64,000 nt of DNA from contig CALWLY010000001.1 of the NCBI GenBank assembly GCA_944381635.1, forward strand, positions 62,001 through 126,000. Direction: 5' to 3'. Positions 56,234-64,000 of the stretch are shown piece by piece. The notes under the pieces were generated by a model, which did not search any database, was not told where the DNA came from, and worked only from the letters and a program-made list of their open reading frames with translations. A program made the translations under genes and the position numbers. The stretch is from an uncultured Lachnospiraceae bacterium. Its GTDB lineage: Bacteria; Bacillota; Clostridia; Lachnospirales; Lachnospiraceae. Position 1 is the first letter of the stretch. Every line of letters starts with the position of its first letter.

Positions 56234-57202
56234 ATGAAAAAGATTAGTATTTTAGTTCCTTGCTATAATGAGGTGGACAATGTTTATCCTATGAGCAAGA
56301 CAATAAGTCAAATTATGGAAACAAAATTGTCGCAATACGACTACGAAATATTGTTCATTGATAATTGCTCAACGGACGGGACAAGAGAGGTGCTGGAAAA
56401 AATATGCCAAGAGTCAAAAAAAGTGAAGGCAATTTTTAATGTAACTAATTTTGGACAATTTAATTCTCCATTTTATGGGATGTGTCAAACCAGCGGAGAC
56501 TGTACAATCAGTATGTGCTGCGATTTTCAGGATCCGCCGGAACTGATTCCCAGGTTTGTAGAAGAGTGGGAAAAAGGTCATAAAATTGTAAGTGGTATAA
56601 AAACATCCAGTAAAGAATCTCGATTTATATACTTTTTGAGGACTATGTATTATAAACTGATGAGATATTTTTCTGATATTAAAATGATAGAACATTTCAC
56701 GGGATTTGGATTATATGATAAAACATTCATTTCGCTTTTAAAGGAACTGGATGACCCCATCCCCTTTGTCAGAGGAATTGTAGCAGAATATGGTTCGGGG
56801 TTTAACCTTATAGAAGTCTGTTATGAACAGCCTAAACGGAGAGCGGGAAAGACACATAATAATTTTTTGAGTCTTTATGATGCTGCAATGCTATCTATTA
56901 CGTCTTATACAAAAATGGGGCTGCGAATTGCTACTTTGCTTGGATTTATTTGCTCTGCAGTTAGTTTGGTGATTGCGTTTGTGTATTTGATTCTCAAATT
57001 ATGCAATTGGGACAGTTTTGAGGCGGGATTTGCACCTATGATTCTTGGAATTTTTGTTTTGGGCTCTCTCCAGTTGTTTTTTATTGGACTTTTGGGAGAA
57101 TATATTCTTAACATAAATACAAGAGTAATTCACAGACCATTAGTTGTGGAAGAAAAAAGATTAAATTTTGAGGAAGAAGCAGTAAACGATGAAACAAAAT
57201 AA
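56234..57202 (+). CDS. Polyprenyl-phosphate GT2 (DPM1/GtrB-like) with two membrane helices
   Basis: The 322-residue protein has ISILVPCYNEVDNVYPMSKT, IDNCSTDGT and CDFQDPPELIP in the GT-A domain. Two C-terminal helices follow at about 235-260 and 270-300, ending in the typical LGEYI-LNINTRVIHRP. This is the GtrB/ArnC/DPM1 architecture that makes undecaprenyl-phosphate-sugar for use by GT-C enzymes outside the cell. The neighbouring GT-C proteins are the obvious users. No GtrA flippase is seen in the window. It overlaps the next gene by 14 bases. Confidence 0.92.
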   Translation: MKKISILVPCYNEVDNVYPMSKTISQIMETKLSQYDYEILFIDNCSTDGTREVLEKICQESKKVKAIFNVTNFGQFNSPFYGMCQTSGDCTISMCCDFQDPPELIPRFVEEWEKGHKIVSGIKTSSKESRFIYFLRTMYYKLMRYFSDIKMIEHFTGFGLYDKTFISLLKELDDPIPFVRGIVAEYGSGFNLIEVCYEQPKRRAGKTHNNFLSLYDAAMLSITSYTKMGLRIATLLGFICSAVSLVIAFVYLILKLCNWDSFEAGFAPMILGIFVLGSLQLFFIGLLGEYILNINTRVIHRPLVVEEKRLNFEEEAVNDETK

Positions 57203-58193
57203 GGTAAACATTTTGTATCAGATAAATGATAAATATGCTCCTTTTGCCGGAGTATCTATGACTTCATTGTTGAAGAATAATTCTGCAATAAGTTCAGAAC
57301 TGGTATTTTATATATTAGGGGAAGAATTGAGTGAACAATCTATAGTAAAATTTCGTCGGTTGGAAGAAGAATTTGGTTGTGATATCAATATAAAAGATGG
57401 AAAAGAACTAATAAATTGGATGAGAAAATTAGGGCTTGCATCTTATAGAGGATCTTTTGCAGCAAACTTACGTCTGTTTCTTCCGCAAATTTTAGAAGAA
57501 GATGTGGAGAGGGTTTTATATTTAGACGCAGATACTGTGGTAAATGCTGAAATTGATAAATTGTATTTTAGCGATTTAGAAGAAAACGCAGTTGGAATGG
57601 TACTGGATTCTCTGGGAGAAAAGCATAAGTTAGAATTAGGATTGAAGAAAGAGGAACCATATTATAATTCGGGTGTGGTACTTTTTGATATGATAAAATG
57701 GAGGCAGTACGGATATACACAAAAAATAATTGAATTTATAAAGGAAAAGAAAGAAGAATTTACCTCGCCAGACCAGGATTTACTAAATATTGTCTGTAAA
57801 GGGCATATTATGACATTACCGCCTGAATATAACATGCAGCCTGTCCATATTGCATTTTCCAGTAAAGATTATAAAAAATATTATAGAGATATTTCTTATT
57901 ATAGTGAAGAAGAAATAAATAAGGCTGTAAAGCAGCCGGTTATTTATCATTTTTTTCGCTTTTTGGGGGAATTCCCGTGGAATAAAAAGAACTGTCATCC
58001 GGATAATGAGCTATTTGATCGATATCTTAGGGAGTCTCCTTGGAAGGATTATAGGAAAGAAAAAGCGCAGGCCAGTATTTTTAATAAAATAGAAAAGGTG
58101 CTGTATTTTCTGTTGCCTGGTAATCTGTTTCTGGGAATTTTTCATTTTGCACATAATTTATATTTGAAACAGAAAGCGGAGATATCTAATTAA
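57189..58193 (+). CDS. GT8 glycosyltransferase
   Basis: The 334-residue retaining GT-A enzyme has VNILYQINDKYAPFAGVSM, the DXD motif as D113-A-D115 in LYLDADTVVN, YYNSGVVLFDM and DQDLLNIV. This is the LgtC/RfaI type, usually alpha-galactosyl or alpha-glucosyl. The start lies inside the end of the DPM1-like gene with AGGAAG upstream. The basic C-terminal tail may associate with the membrane. Confidence 0.92.
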   Translation: MKQNKVNILYQINDKYAPFAGVSMTSLLKNNSAISSELVFYILGEELSEQSIVKFRRLEEEFGCDINIKDGKELINWMRKLGLASYRGSFAANLRLFLPQILEEDVERVLYLDADTVVNAEIDKLYFSDLEENAVGMVLDSLGEKHKLELGLKKEEPYYNSGVVLFDMIKWRQYGYTQKIIEFIKEKKEEFTSPDQDLLNIVCKGHIMTLPPEYNMQPVHIAFSSKDYKKYYRDISYYSEEEINKAVKQPVIYHFFRFLGEFPWNKKNCHPDNELFDRYLRESPWKDYRKEKAQASIFNKIEKVLYFLLPGNLFLGIFHFAHNLYLKQKAEISN

Positions 58194-58196
58194 ATT

Positions 58197-58985
58197 ATGG
58201 AAAAACAAACAAAATTCAGTGTTATAACGGTATGTCGAAATGCACAGGATGTTATTGAAAAAACGATTCAATCAGTTGTCGAACAGAATTATCCTTATGT
58301 TGAATATATAATTATAGATGGAGCATCCCAAGATGATACATTGCACAGGATAGAAAAAGCAATCAAGGGTTATGATGTAACAGTAGTCTCAGAAGAAGAT
58401 GAAGGTATATATGATGCTATGAATAAAGGGATTGCATTGGCGACAGGATCGTTTATTCAATTCTTGAATGCAGGAGATACATTTATAGATTCCGGTGTAC
58501 TTACAAAAGTGGCGGAAAAAATAGGAAAAATTCCGGGGGATATCTATTATGGAAATATAGAATATGTTTATCCGGACGGAAGAAAAGAAAGAAGGATATA
58601 CGGGAACAGTTGTAAAAAGAAAAGTTATTTTTATTTGGGAGACTGTATCAACCATCAGTCAATATTTGCAGCTGCAAATTGTCTTAAACAAAGAAATTTT
58701 GACGTTACATATAAAATTTGTGCTGATAGAGAGTGGATGATGGATATGTGCCTGAAAAAAAAGAACTTTGTTTGTTTGAATGAGATGATATGCAGATATT
58801 CGCTGGAAGAAAACAGTGCCAGTATAAAAGAAAAAGAGACATATAAAAAAGAAGCCGCACTTTGTGTAAAAAAATATTTTCCAGTGGGATTTATCATTTA
58901 CTGGATGATAGATTGGATAAGAGAGACACCAGGGTTAAATCATTTATTACATTATTTCTACAGACTGGTATTTATACGGAAATAA
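58197..58985 (+). CDS. GT2 glycosyltransferase (short)
   Basis: The 262-residue GT-A enzyme has FSVITVCRNAQDVIEKTIQSV, IDGASQDDT and the EEDEGIYDAMNKGI block characteristic of a compact capsule GT2 subgroup, then FLNAGDTF as the acidic site. It starts 3 bases after the GT8 stop, so translation is probably re-initiation. Sugar unknown. Confidence 0.9.
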   Translation: MEKQTKFSVITVCRNAQDVIEKTIQSVVEQNYPYVEYIIIDGASQDDTLHRIEKAIKGYDVTVVSEEDEGIYDAMNKGIALATGSFIQFLNAGDTFIDSGVLTKVAEKIGKIPGDIYYGNIEYVYPDGRKERRIYGNSCKKKSYFYLGDCINHQSIFAAANCLKQRNFDVTYKICADREWMMDMCLKKKNFVCLNEMICRYSLEENSASIKEKETYKKEAALCVKKYFPVGFIIYWMIDWIRETPGLNHLLHYFYRLVFIRK

Positions 58986-59005
58986 ATTATTAGAACGGGG
59001 ATACA

Positions 59006-60205
59006 ATGAGAGTTATACATTTTTCTACGACAGATTATGGAGGGGCTTATAAAGCCGCAGAAAGAATAAGTAAAAGTATGCAAATGTACGGAATAGAATC
59101 TGAACTCTTTGTAAGAACTAAGACAAATCCGAACAGTAGCGGAAAAGAAATCTTTACCAGGAAATATCAGTATATTATTTCTAAAATAAAAAATGTGGGA
59201 AATCTTTTTCTGTCAGAAGGAGAGGTTATTAGTGACTATTTTGGGACAGACATTAGTTCTTTGCCGGAAGTGAGAAAAGCAGATATTATTTTCTTGCATT
59301 GGGTAAATTCTTTCATTTCCTATCGTGATGTAGAAAAATTATTAAAATCAGGAAAGCATGTAGTTTGGGTTATGCATGATATGTGGCTGTTTACAGGCGG
59401 ATGTCATTGCGATCAGTATTGTGGGTCATATGAAAGAGGATGTGGAAAGTGTCCGATGCTTCGTTTTGGATTTTCGCAAGATAAAAGCAGAAAAAATTTC
59501 TTACGAAAAAAGAAGATGCTTGCTGATACAAATATGAGGTTAGTGTCTCCAAGCCGATGGCTGACAGAATGCGCACAAAAAAGTGATATAACAAATAAAC
59601 TAAGGATTTATCAAATTGCGAATCCTATAGACCGGAATATTTTTAAACCTAAAAAAGATATACAAAATTTAAAAAGAAGATATAAACTGCCTTTAGATAA
59701 AAAAATTATATTGTTTGGGGCAATGAAATCGGAAACAGATTCGAATAAAGGAATTTCTTCTCTGGAAAAGGCCATGAAATCTTTTGAAAACCAGAAGTAT
59801 GTACTGGCGGTTTTTGGAAATAAAGGTAACTTGAGATTGAATCTGAAAATAGACATTATTAGTTTAGGAATTATTAAGGATGAAGAGAAGTTAGCCGATA
59901 TTTACAACTGTGCAGATGTGTTTGTGGCTCCATCCAATCAGGAGAGCTTTGGGTATACTGTCTGTGAGGCTCTATCTTGTGGGACTCCTGTGGCAGCATA
60001 CCGTGTGGGAGGAATTATAGATCAGATTATTCATAAGAAAAATGGATTCCTGGCGGAAAAGGGAAATGAATCTGAATTGAAAGAAGGAATTGAATGGTGT
60101 CTTTCTCATGGAAAGAATACAGAGTATATAGGCGAAAATGATATGATGCAAACAGGAAAGAAATATTTTGCATTGTGTGAAAAAATAATAAACAGAAGGG
60201 AATAA
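59006..60205 (+). CDS. GT4 glycosyltransferase
   Basis: The 399-residue GT-B enzyme has STTDYGGAYKAAERIS at the start, VMHDMWLFTGGCHC with a cysteine cluster (HCDQYC then GCGKCPML), and EX7E in QESFGYTVCEAL. The cysteine-bearing subgroup is common in Bacteroidetes and Firmicute capsule loci. GGGG lies before the ATG. It likely adds a sugar in the cytoplasm; donor unknown. Confidence 0.9.
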   Translation: MRVIHFSTTDYGGAYKAAERISKSMQMYGIESELFVRTKTNPNSSGKEIFTRKYQYIISKIKNVGNLFLSEGEVISDYFGTDISSLPEVRKADIIFLHWVNSFISYRDVEKLLKSGKHVVWVMHDMWLFTGGCHCDQYCGSYERGCGKCPMLRFGFSQDKSRKNFLRKKKMLADTNMRLVSPSRWLTECAQKSDITNKLRIYQIANPIDRNIFKPKKDIQNLKRRYKLPLDKKIILFGAMKSETDSNKGISSLEKAMKSFENQKYVLAVFGNKGNLRLNLKIDIISLGIIKDEEKLADIYNCADVFVAPSNQESFGYTVCEALSCGTPVAAYRVGGIIDQIIHKKNGFLAEKGNESELKEGIEWCLSHGKNTEYIGENDMMQTGKKYFALCEKIINRRE

Positions 60206-60212
60206 ATGGATA

Positions 60213-61196
60213 ATGAAGCCATTAGTGAGTATTATAATACTTGCATATAATCATGAAAAATATATTGGAGACTGTCTTGAAAGTTTTATAGCTCAGAGCT
60301 ACAAAAATCTCGAAATGATGATTATAGACGACTGCTCGGAAGATAAAACCTATAGTATTATTGAATCATATAAAGAAAAGATGGAAGCAGTTTTTAATAG
60401 TGTAAAAATTCAGAGAAACATGCAAAATTTGGGGGCTGTGAAATCACTGAATAGCATGCTTAAAATAGCTCAAGGTGTATACGTGAAGTATTTTGACGGT
60501 GATGATATGATATTAGAAAATTCATTGGAAATTATGGTCGATACGCTTCAGAAAAACAGTCAAATAGCGATGGTTCATGGAAACGTATGCTTTTGTTCAC
60601 AAGATGAACATTATCCTTTAAAAAATTACAAAATAAATACAGAAAAGAAACAAACCGATGACAGAGTTGATTGTAATTTTCAAACTTTATTGGAATATGA
60701 TTATATATTGTCGCCGACAGTGCTGTTTAGAAATGAAATTATAAAGAAAATAGGGGTGTTTGATGAAAAAATAGTTGCAGCAGATTGGGACTATTGGTTA
60801 AGAATTGCACATGACAATAAATTTAAATATATTCCGGAAGAATTAGTAGCTTACAGAATTTTGCCTCATTCTATGAGTCATTTTACGAAAGATGAAGAAG
60901 GAAGAAAAAGATTTAGACAGATGTTTCAAAGTCAGGAAAGTACGATTATCAAATATAAAGAAGATGAGAAAGTAAAATGGGATAAAGTAATGAGAAGCTT
61001 TATTACCAGAAATTTGCACTGTGCCATTGATTTGCAGGATAATGTTATGATTAAGAAAATAAAATATATGCAAAAAAAAGAAAAAGTTATAATTGGTGTT
61101 GAAATAAACTTAAAATATATCATGTACAGGATGCATTTACTTAGCTATATTCAATGTGTCAAAAGAAAATTAGGTATGCAAACAGCAAATGTTTAA
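60213..61196 (+). CDS. GT2 glycosyltransferase
   Basis: The 327-residue GT-A enzyme has VSIIILAYNHEKYIGDCLES, IDDCSEDKT and YFDGDDMI. A VAADWDYWLRIA block near residue 190 is common in GT2s that act on O-antigen units. AAGGGA lies upstream. A 180-bp AT-rich gap follows before the GT10 start, with no confident site in it. Confidence 0.9.
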   Translation: MKPLVSIIILAYNHEKYIGDCLESFIAQSYKNLEMMIIDDCSEDKTYSIIESYKEKMEAVFNSVKIQRNMQNLGAVKSLNSMLKIAQGVYVKYFDGDDMILENSLEIMVDTLQKNSQIAMVHGNVCFCSQDEHYPLKNYKINTEKKQTDDRVDCNFQTLLEYDYILSPTVLFRNEIIKKIGVFDEKIVAADWDYWLRIAHDNKFKYIPEELVAYRILPHSMSHFTKDEEGRKRFRQMFQSQESTIIKYKEDEKVKWDKVMRSFITRNLHCAIDLQDNVMIKKIKYMQKKEKVIIGVEINLKYIMYRMHLLSYIQCVKRKLGMQTANV

Positions 61197-61376
61197 AATA
61201 AGAAATTAAGATGAGGAGAAAATTGATTTAAGCTTTTAATATATTTAACATAAGAATTAGTAAGAATTTGATACGGGGAAAACGATTCTTGTTTTCTTTA
61301 ATCTTTGATAAGATTCGAGTGAGATATTTAACACAGAGTGTGCAAATCTATATGTGAAGCAGTATGGAGATTAACA

Positions 61377-62522
61377 GTGAAGAAAATTATTGTAATTCAA
61401 GAGCTGAATGTATCATGCAGGGAATTTAAAAAGAACGGCTCTAAAATGGAAGAAAATGAAAATATTGAGAAGAGAATTATACATGGTGGAATAAGTAATC
61501 AAAGAAATTGGGAAAATGAGTATTTGGAAAAAGGTTATATATACAAGAAAGCGGAAAAATATGAAGATTTGAAAGAAGCTGATATCATTTTTTTTGATGC
61601 ACAAAAAGAGTTTTATGATTTCTATAGTTGGTGGAAACTATTTGAAAAAGATAATTTATTAAGAAAAATAATTGTTATTCGCAAAGAATCGGAAGCTGTT
61701 GATTTTACGTGCGGACCAAAAACTATATCTAAAATTCAAAAAGCTTTTCCAATATGGATGACTTACCAAGATGATATTGTAAATAACATAAATATTTTTA
61801 AAGGAAATATTAGCATCCCAGAACAAAAATTTAGAAGAAATGAAGAAATACCCTTTTCTCAAAAAAAATTGTGTATTATGATATGCGCAAATAAAAGGGT
61901 ATTTTTTAAGAAAAATGAGTTATATAGCGAAAGAAGAAAGATTATTTCTTACTATGAAAAGAAAAAATCAGATGACTTTCAATTGTATGGTGTTAACTGG
62001 AGTAATGATCTTTATGTGTATAATGGCAGCGTAAAGAATAAAAGAAAAGCTTATGATAAAGGGAAATTCGCAATTTGCCTTGAGAATTCCAGAGCTGATG
62101 GCTATATTACAGAAAAAATTTTCGATTGTTTAATTAATGGAATAGTTCCAATATATGGAGGGGCCTATAATATCTCAGACTACATTCCTAAAGAATGTTA
62201 TATTGATTATTTTTCTTTTGCCAGTCTTGATGAAATGAATGACTACTTAAAGAATATGCCAGAAGAAGTATATAATCGATATCTACGTAATATTGAAAGG
62301 TATATAAACTCTCAGGATTATAAGAAAATGGCGGCTAAATCAGGAGAAGACTATGAACAATATTCTTATCCTATGACACATATGCCGGAAAAATTCTATG
62401 TATCTTTGGAAACAAAGTGGAAAATGTTTTGGTCAGTTAAAGTAAGGGAGAATGCGGAGAAAATGATTAATTGTTTTATAGATAAGTTGGCTATGATGAA
62501 AAAGAAAATGTTTACAAAATAA
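61377..62522 (+). CDS. GT10 alpha-1,3/4-fucosyltransferase-like protein
   Basis: The 381-residue protein carries the hallmark GT10 motif at about 231-262: FAICLENSRADGYITEKIFD, continuing with a VPIYGG end. Enzymes of this family (for example Helicobacter FutA/FutB) put L-fucose from GDP-fucose on GlcNAc or glucose, giving Lewis-type structures. A GTG start at 61377 is chosen, with GGAG 8 bases upstream; an in-frame GTG at 61338 lacks one. The basic C-terminus may be a membrane anchor. It is strongly AT-rich. Confidence 0.88.
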   Translation: MKKIIVIQELNVSCREFKKNGSKMEENENIEKRIIHGGISNQRNWENEYLEKGYIYKKAEKYEDLKEADIIFFDAQKEFYDFYSWWKLFEKDNLLRKIIVIRKESEAVDFTCGPKTISKIQKAFPIWMTYQDDIVNNINIFKGNISIPEQKFRRNEEIPFSQKKLCIMICANKRVFFKKNELYSERRKIISYYEKKKSDDFQLYGVNWSNDLYVYNGSVKNKRKAYDKGKFAICLENSRADGYITEKIFDCLINGIVPIYGGAYNISDYIPKECYIDYFSFASLDEMNDYLKNMPEEVYNRYLRNIERYINSQDYKKMAAKSGEDYEQYSYPMTHMPEKFYVSLETKWKMFWSVKVRENAEKMINCFIDKLAMMKKKMFTK

Positions 62523-62574
62523 TTTCAAAAATGAAGAAAGATATTATAATTTAAAGAAAATGAGAGGAATAAAA

Positions 62575-63603
62575 ATGAAGATATTGATTACCGGTGGATG
62601 TGGATTTTTGGGGAGTAATTTAGCATATAGTGGAAATAAAAGGGGACATAAGATAGTTGTTTTTGATAATTTGTCACGAATCGGATCTTATGAGAATTTG
62701 AAGTGGTTGAAAAATAAGAAAAATGATATTCAGTTTATCCATGGAGATATTAGAAACAAGGGGGATGTAGAAAAACTTATTAAATACGGTGAATTTGACG
62801 CAGTATTTCATTTGGCCGGACAAGTTGCTATGACTACATCTATTGAAAATCCGTATAAAGATTTTGAAATTAATACAATTGGTACATTAAACATATTGGA
62901 TTCTATCAGACAGTATAGTCCGGAGACATCAGTATTTTATTCGTCAACAAACAAAGTTTACGGAGATTTAGAGCAGTTTACTTATGTTGAAAAAGAAAAG
63001 AGATATATATGTGAAGAATATCCAGAAGGATTTGATGAAAAAATCGCACTGGACTTCCATTCACCGTATGGGTGCTCTAAGGGAAGCGCGGATCAATATA
63101 TGTTGGATTTTGCCAGAATGTTTGGAATTAAGACAGTAGTCTTTAGGCATTCATCTATGTATGGAGGAAGGCAGTTTGCCACTTACGATCAAGGCTGGAT
63201 AGGCTGGTTTTGTCAAAAAGCGTTAGAACAGAAAAATAACTTGAATATCAAACCGTATACTATTTCAGGAACTGGAAAGCAGGTGAGGGATATTTTGCAT
63301 ATTGATGATATGATAGAACTGTACTATACTTCATTAGAAAAAGTAGACAATATATGGGGAAATGCCTTCAACATTGGGGGAGGTATGAAGCATTCATTAT
63401 CTTTGCTGGAACTATTTGATTTATTGAATGATATGTTAGGAATACAGTTATCATATACACAAATTGCAGCTAGAGCCAGTGATCAGAAAATATTTGTTGC
63501 TGATACGACAAAAATTTATACAATGACGGGTTGGAAACCAGGTGTTGGAGTCTATGATGGTATTCAAAGTATGTTGGAATGGATAAAGAAGGGAATAAAT
63601 TGA
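62575..63603 (+). CDS. CDP-paratose 2-epimerase-like SDR
   Basis: The 342-residue protein has GGCGFLG (7-13) for NAD binding, FHLAGQVAMTTSIENPYKDF, FYSSTNKVYG, DFHSPYGCSKGSADQY with catalytic Y165 and K169, and QFATYDQGWIGWF. These blocks match the RfbE/Tyv CDP-paratose 2-epimerases, which make CDP-tyvelose from CDP-paratose. ATG 62575 has AGAGGA 6 bases upstream. The other enzymes of the CDP-dideoxysugar route are not in the window, so the real substrate may differ or its genes lie further right. Confidence 0.85.
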   Translation: MKILITGGCGFLGSNLAYSGNKRGHKIVVFDNLSRIGSYENLKWLKNKKNDIQFIHGDIRNKGDVEKLIKYGEFDAVFHLAGQVAMTTSIENPYKDFEINTIGTLNILDSIRQYSPETSVFYSSTNKVYGDLEQFTYVEKEKRYICEEYPEGFDEKIALDFHSPYGCSKGSADQYMLDFARMFGIKTVVFRHSSMYGGRQFATYDQGWIGWFCQKALEQKNNLNIKPYTISGTGKQVRDILHIDDMIELYYTSLEKVDNIWGNAFNIGGGMKHSLSLLELFDLLNDMLGIQLSYTQIAARASDQKIFVADTTKIYTMTGWKPGVGVYDGIQSMLEWIKKGIN

Positions 63604-63604
63604 A

Positions 63605-64000
63605 ATGTGTAATCCGTTGGTTAGCGTATTGATTCCTGTGTACAATAGAAGGAATATTATAGATCAAACAATAGAATGTATTTTGAAACAAACATATTCA
63701 AATATAGAAGTTATTATTGGGGATAATTGCAGTACGGATGGAACTTTTGATTATATCAAATCCAAATATAGTGACAATAAAAATTTTATTATTTTTCAAA
63801 ACTCATGTAATTTAGGACCGGTAAAAAACTGGATAGAGTGTTTTAAGCGTGCAAAAGGGGAATATATAAAAATACTATGGTCAGATGATGTGATTTCCTA
63901 TCAGTTTATAGAGCAGGCAGTTAATGCATTGGAAATGAACCGAGAAGCTGTGTTTTTTTACTCGTCGGTATTAGGATTTTCAGGTTATGAGGAGTTGAAA
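63605..64000 (+). CDS. GT2 glycosyltransferase, N-terminal part (cut by window edge)
   Basis: The 132 codons present read VSVLIPVYNRRNIIDQTIE, GDNCSTDGT and LWSDDVI, a typical GT2 start with nucleotide loop and acidic motif. It begins 1 base after the epimerase stop and runs off the right edge, showing that the locus continues. Confidence 0.9.
   Translation, partial: MCNPLVSVLIPVYNRRNIIDQTIECILKQTYSNIEVIIGDNCSTDGTFDYIKSKYSDNKNFIIFQNSCNLGPVKNWIECFKRAKGEYIKILWSDDVISYQFIEQAVNALEMNREAVFFYSSVLGFSGYEELK

Noticed and set aside
61197..61376. Gap before the GT10 gene, considered for a degenerate gene remnant
   Set aside because: A Shine-Dalgarno-like AGGAGA with a very short ORF is present, but nothing longer can be supported.
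1..64000. CRISPR arrays, tRNA/rRNA genes, insertion sequences, integrases
   Set aside because: None were recognised on reading; no regular spaced repeats and no transposase-like ORF.

Overview
The window looks like the chromosome of a Gram-positive anaerobe of the Clostridia, most likely a Lachnospiraceae gut commensal (Blautia/Mediterraneibacter-like). This rests on strong AGGAGG-type ribosome binding sites, moderate GC, an OmpR-type two-component system with a lipoprotein next to it, and the style of the polysaccharide proteins. The species call is inference; there is no rRNA or other phylogenetic marker here.

Region 1 (1-3.6 kb) is a short accessory stretch. It holds a minus-strand response regulator with the start of its histidine kinase (cut by the left edge), a divergent coiled-coil lipoprotein, and a two-gene module of an XRE/ImmA-IrrE metallopeptidase and a PIN-like DUF4411 protein. 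This module has a near-consensus promoter and ends in a clear intrinsic terminator.

Region 2 (3.64-64 kb) is one very large surface-polysaccharide locus, all on the plus strand, starting at a good sigma-70 promoter at 3644-3672 and running off the right edge. It has roughly thirty glycosyltransferases of families GT2, GT4, GT8, GT10, GT11, GT17, GT26 and GT32. Other genes encode an initiating phosphosugar transferase, two PglK-like ABC flippases, one Wzx flippase and two Wzy-like polymerases. Decoration enzymes include a pyruvyltransferase, acyl- and acetyltransferases, an SGNH protein and two AsnB-type amidotransferases. Three polytopic GT-C-like proteins, a dolichol-phosphate-mannose-synthase-like GT2, a radical SAM/SPASM protein, a ThDP enzyme and two sugar-nucleotide SDRs complete it.

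The locus is a mosaic. From 3.7 to about 23.8 kb it is near 50% GC by eye, with its own ABC flippase, polymerase and priming transferase. At 23.9-25.2 kb it drops, and the break falls inside a GT4 gene. At 25.2-36 kb it is again GC-richer and contains Wzx, a WecG-GT4 fusion and unusually long AT-rich spacers. From about 36 kb to the end it is AT-rich (about 30-40%) and carries a second ABC flippase, a second polymerase and the sugar-nucleotide genes.

Six genes belong to families rich in fucosyltransferases (four GT11-like, one O-FucT/GT23-like, one GT10). This suggests a heavily fucosylated, possibly blood-group/Lewis-like surface glycan. A CDP-paratose 2-epimerase homologue and a ThDP-enzyme/SDR pair point to rarer sugars such as tyvelose-type or branched deoxysugars. 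Genes making GDP-fucose or CDP-glucose are not in the window, nor are Wzz/Wze/LytR-CpsA-Psr regulators. No tRNA, rRNA, CRISPR array, transposase or integrase was seen.
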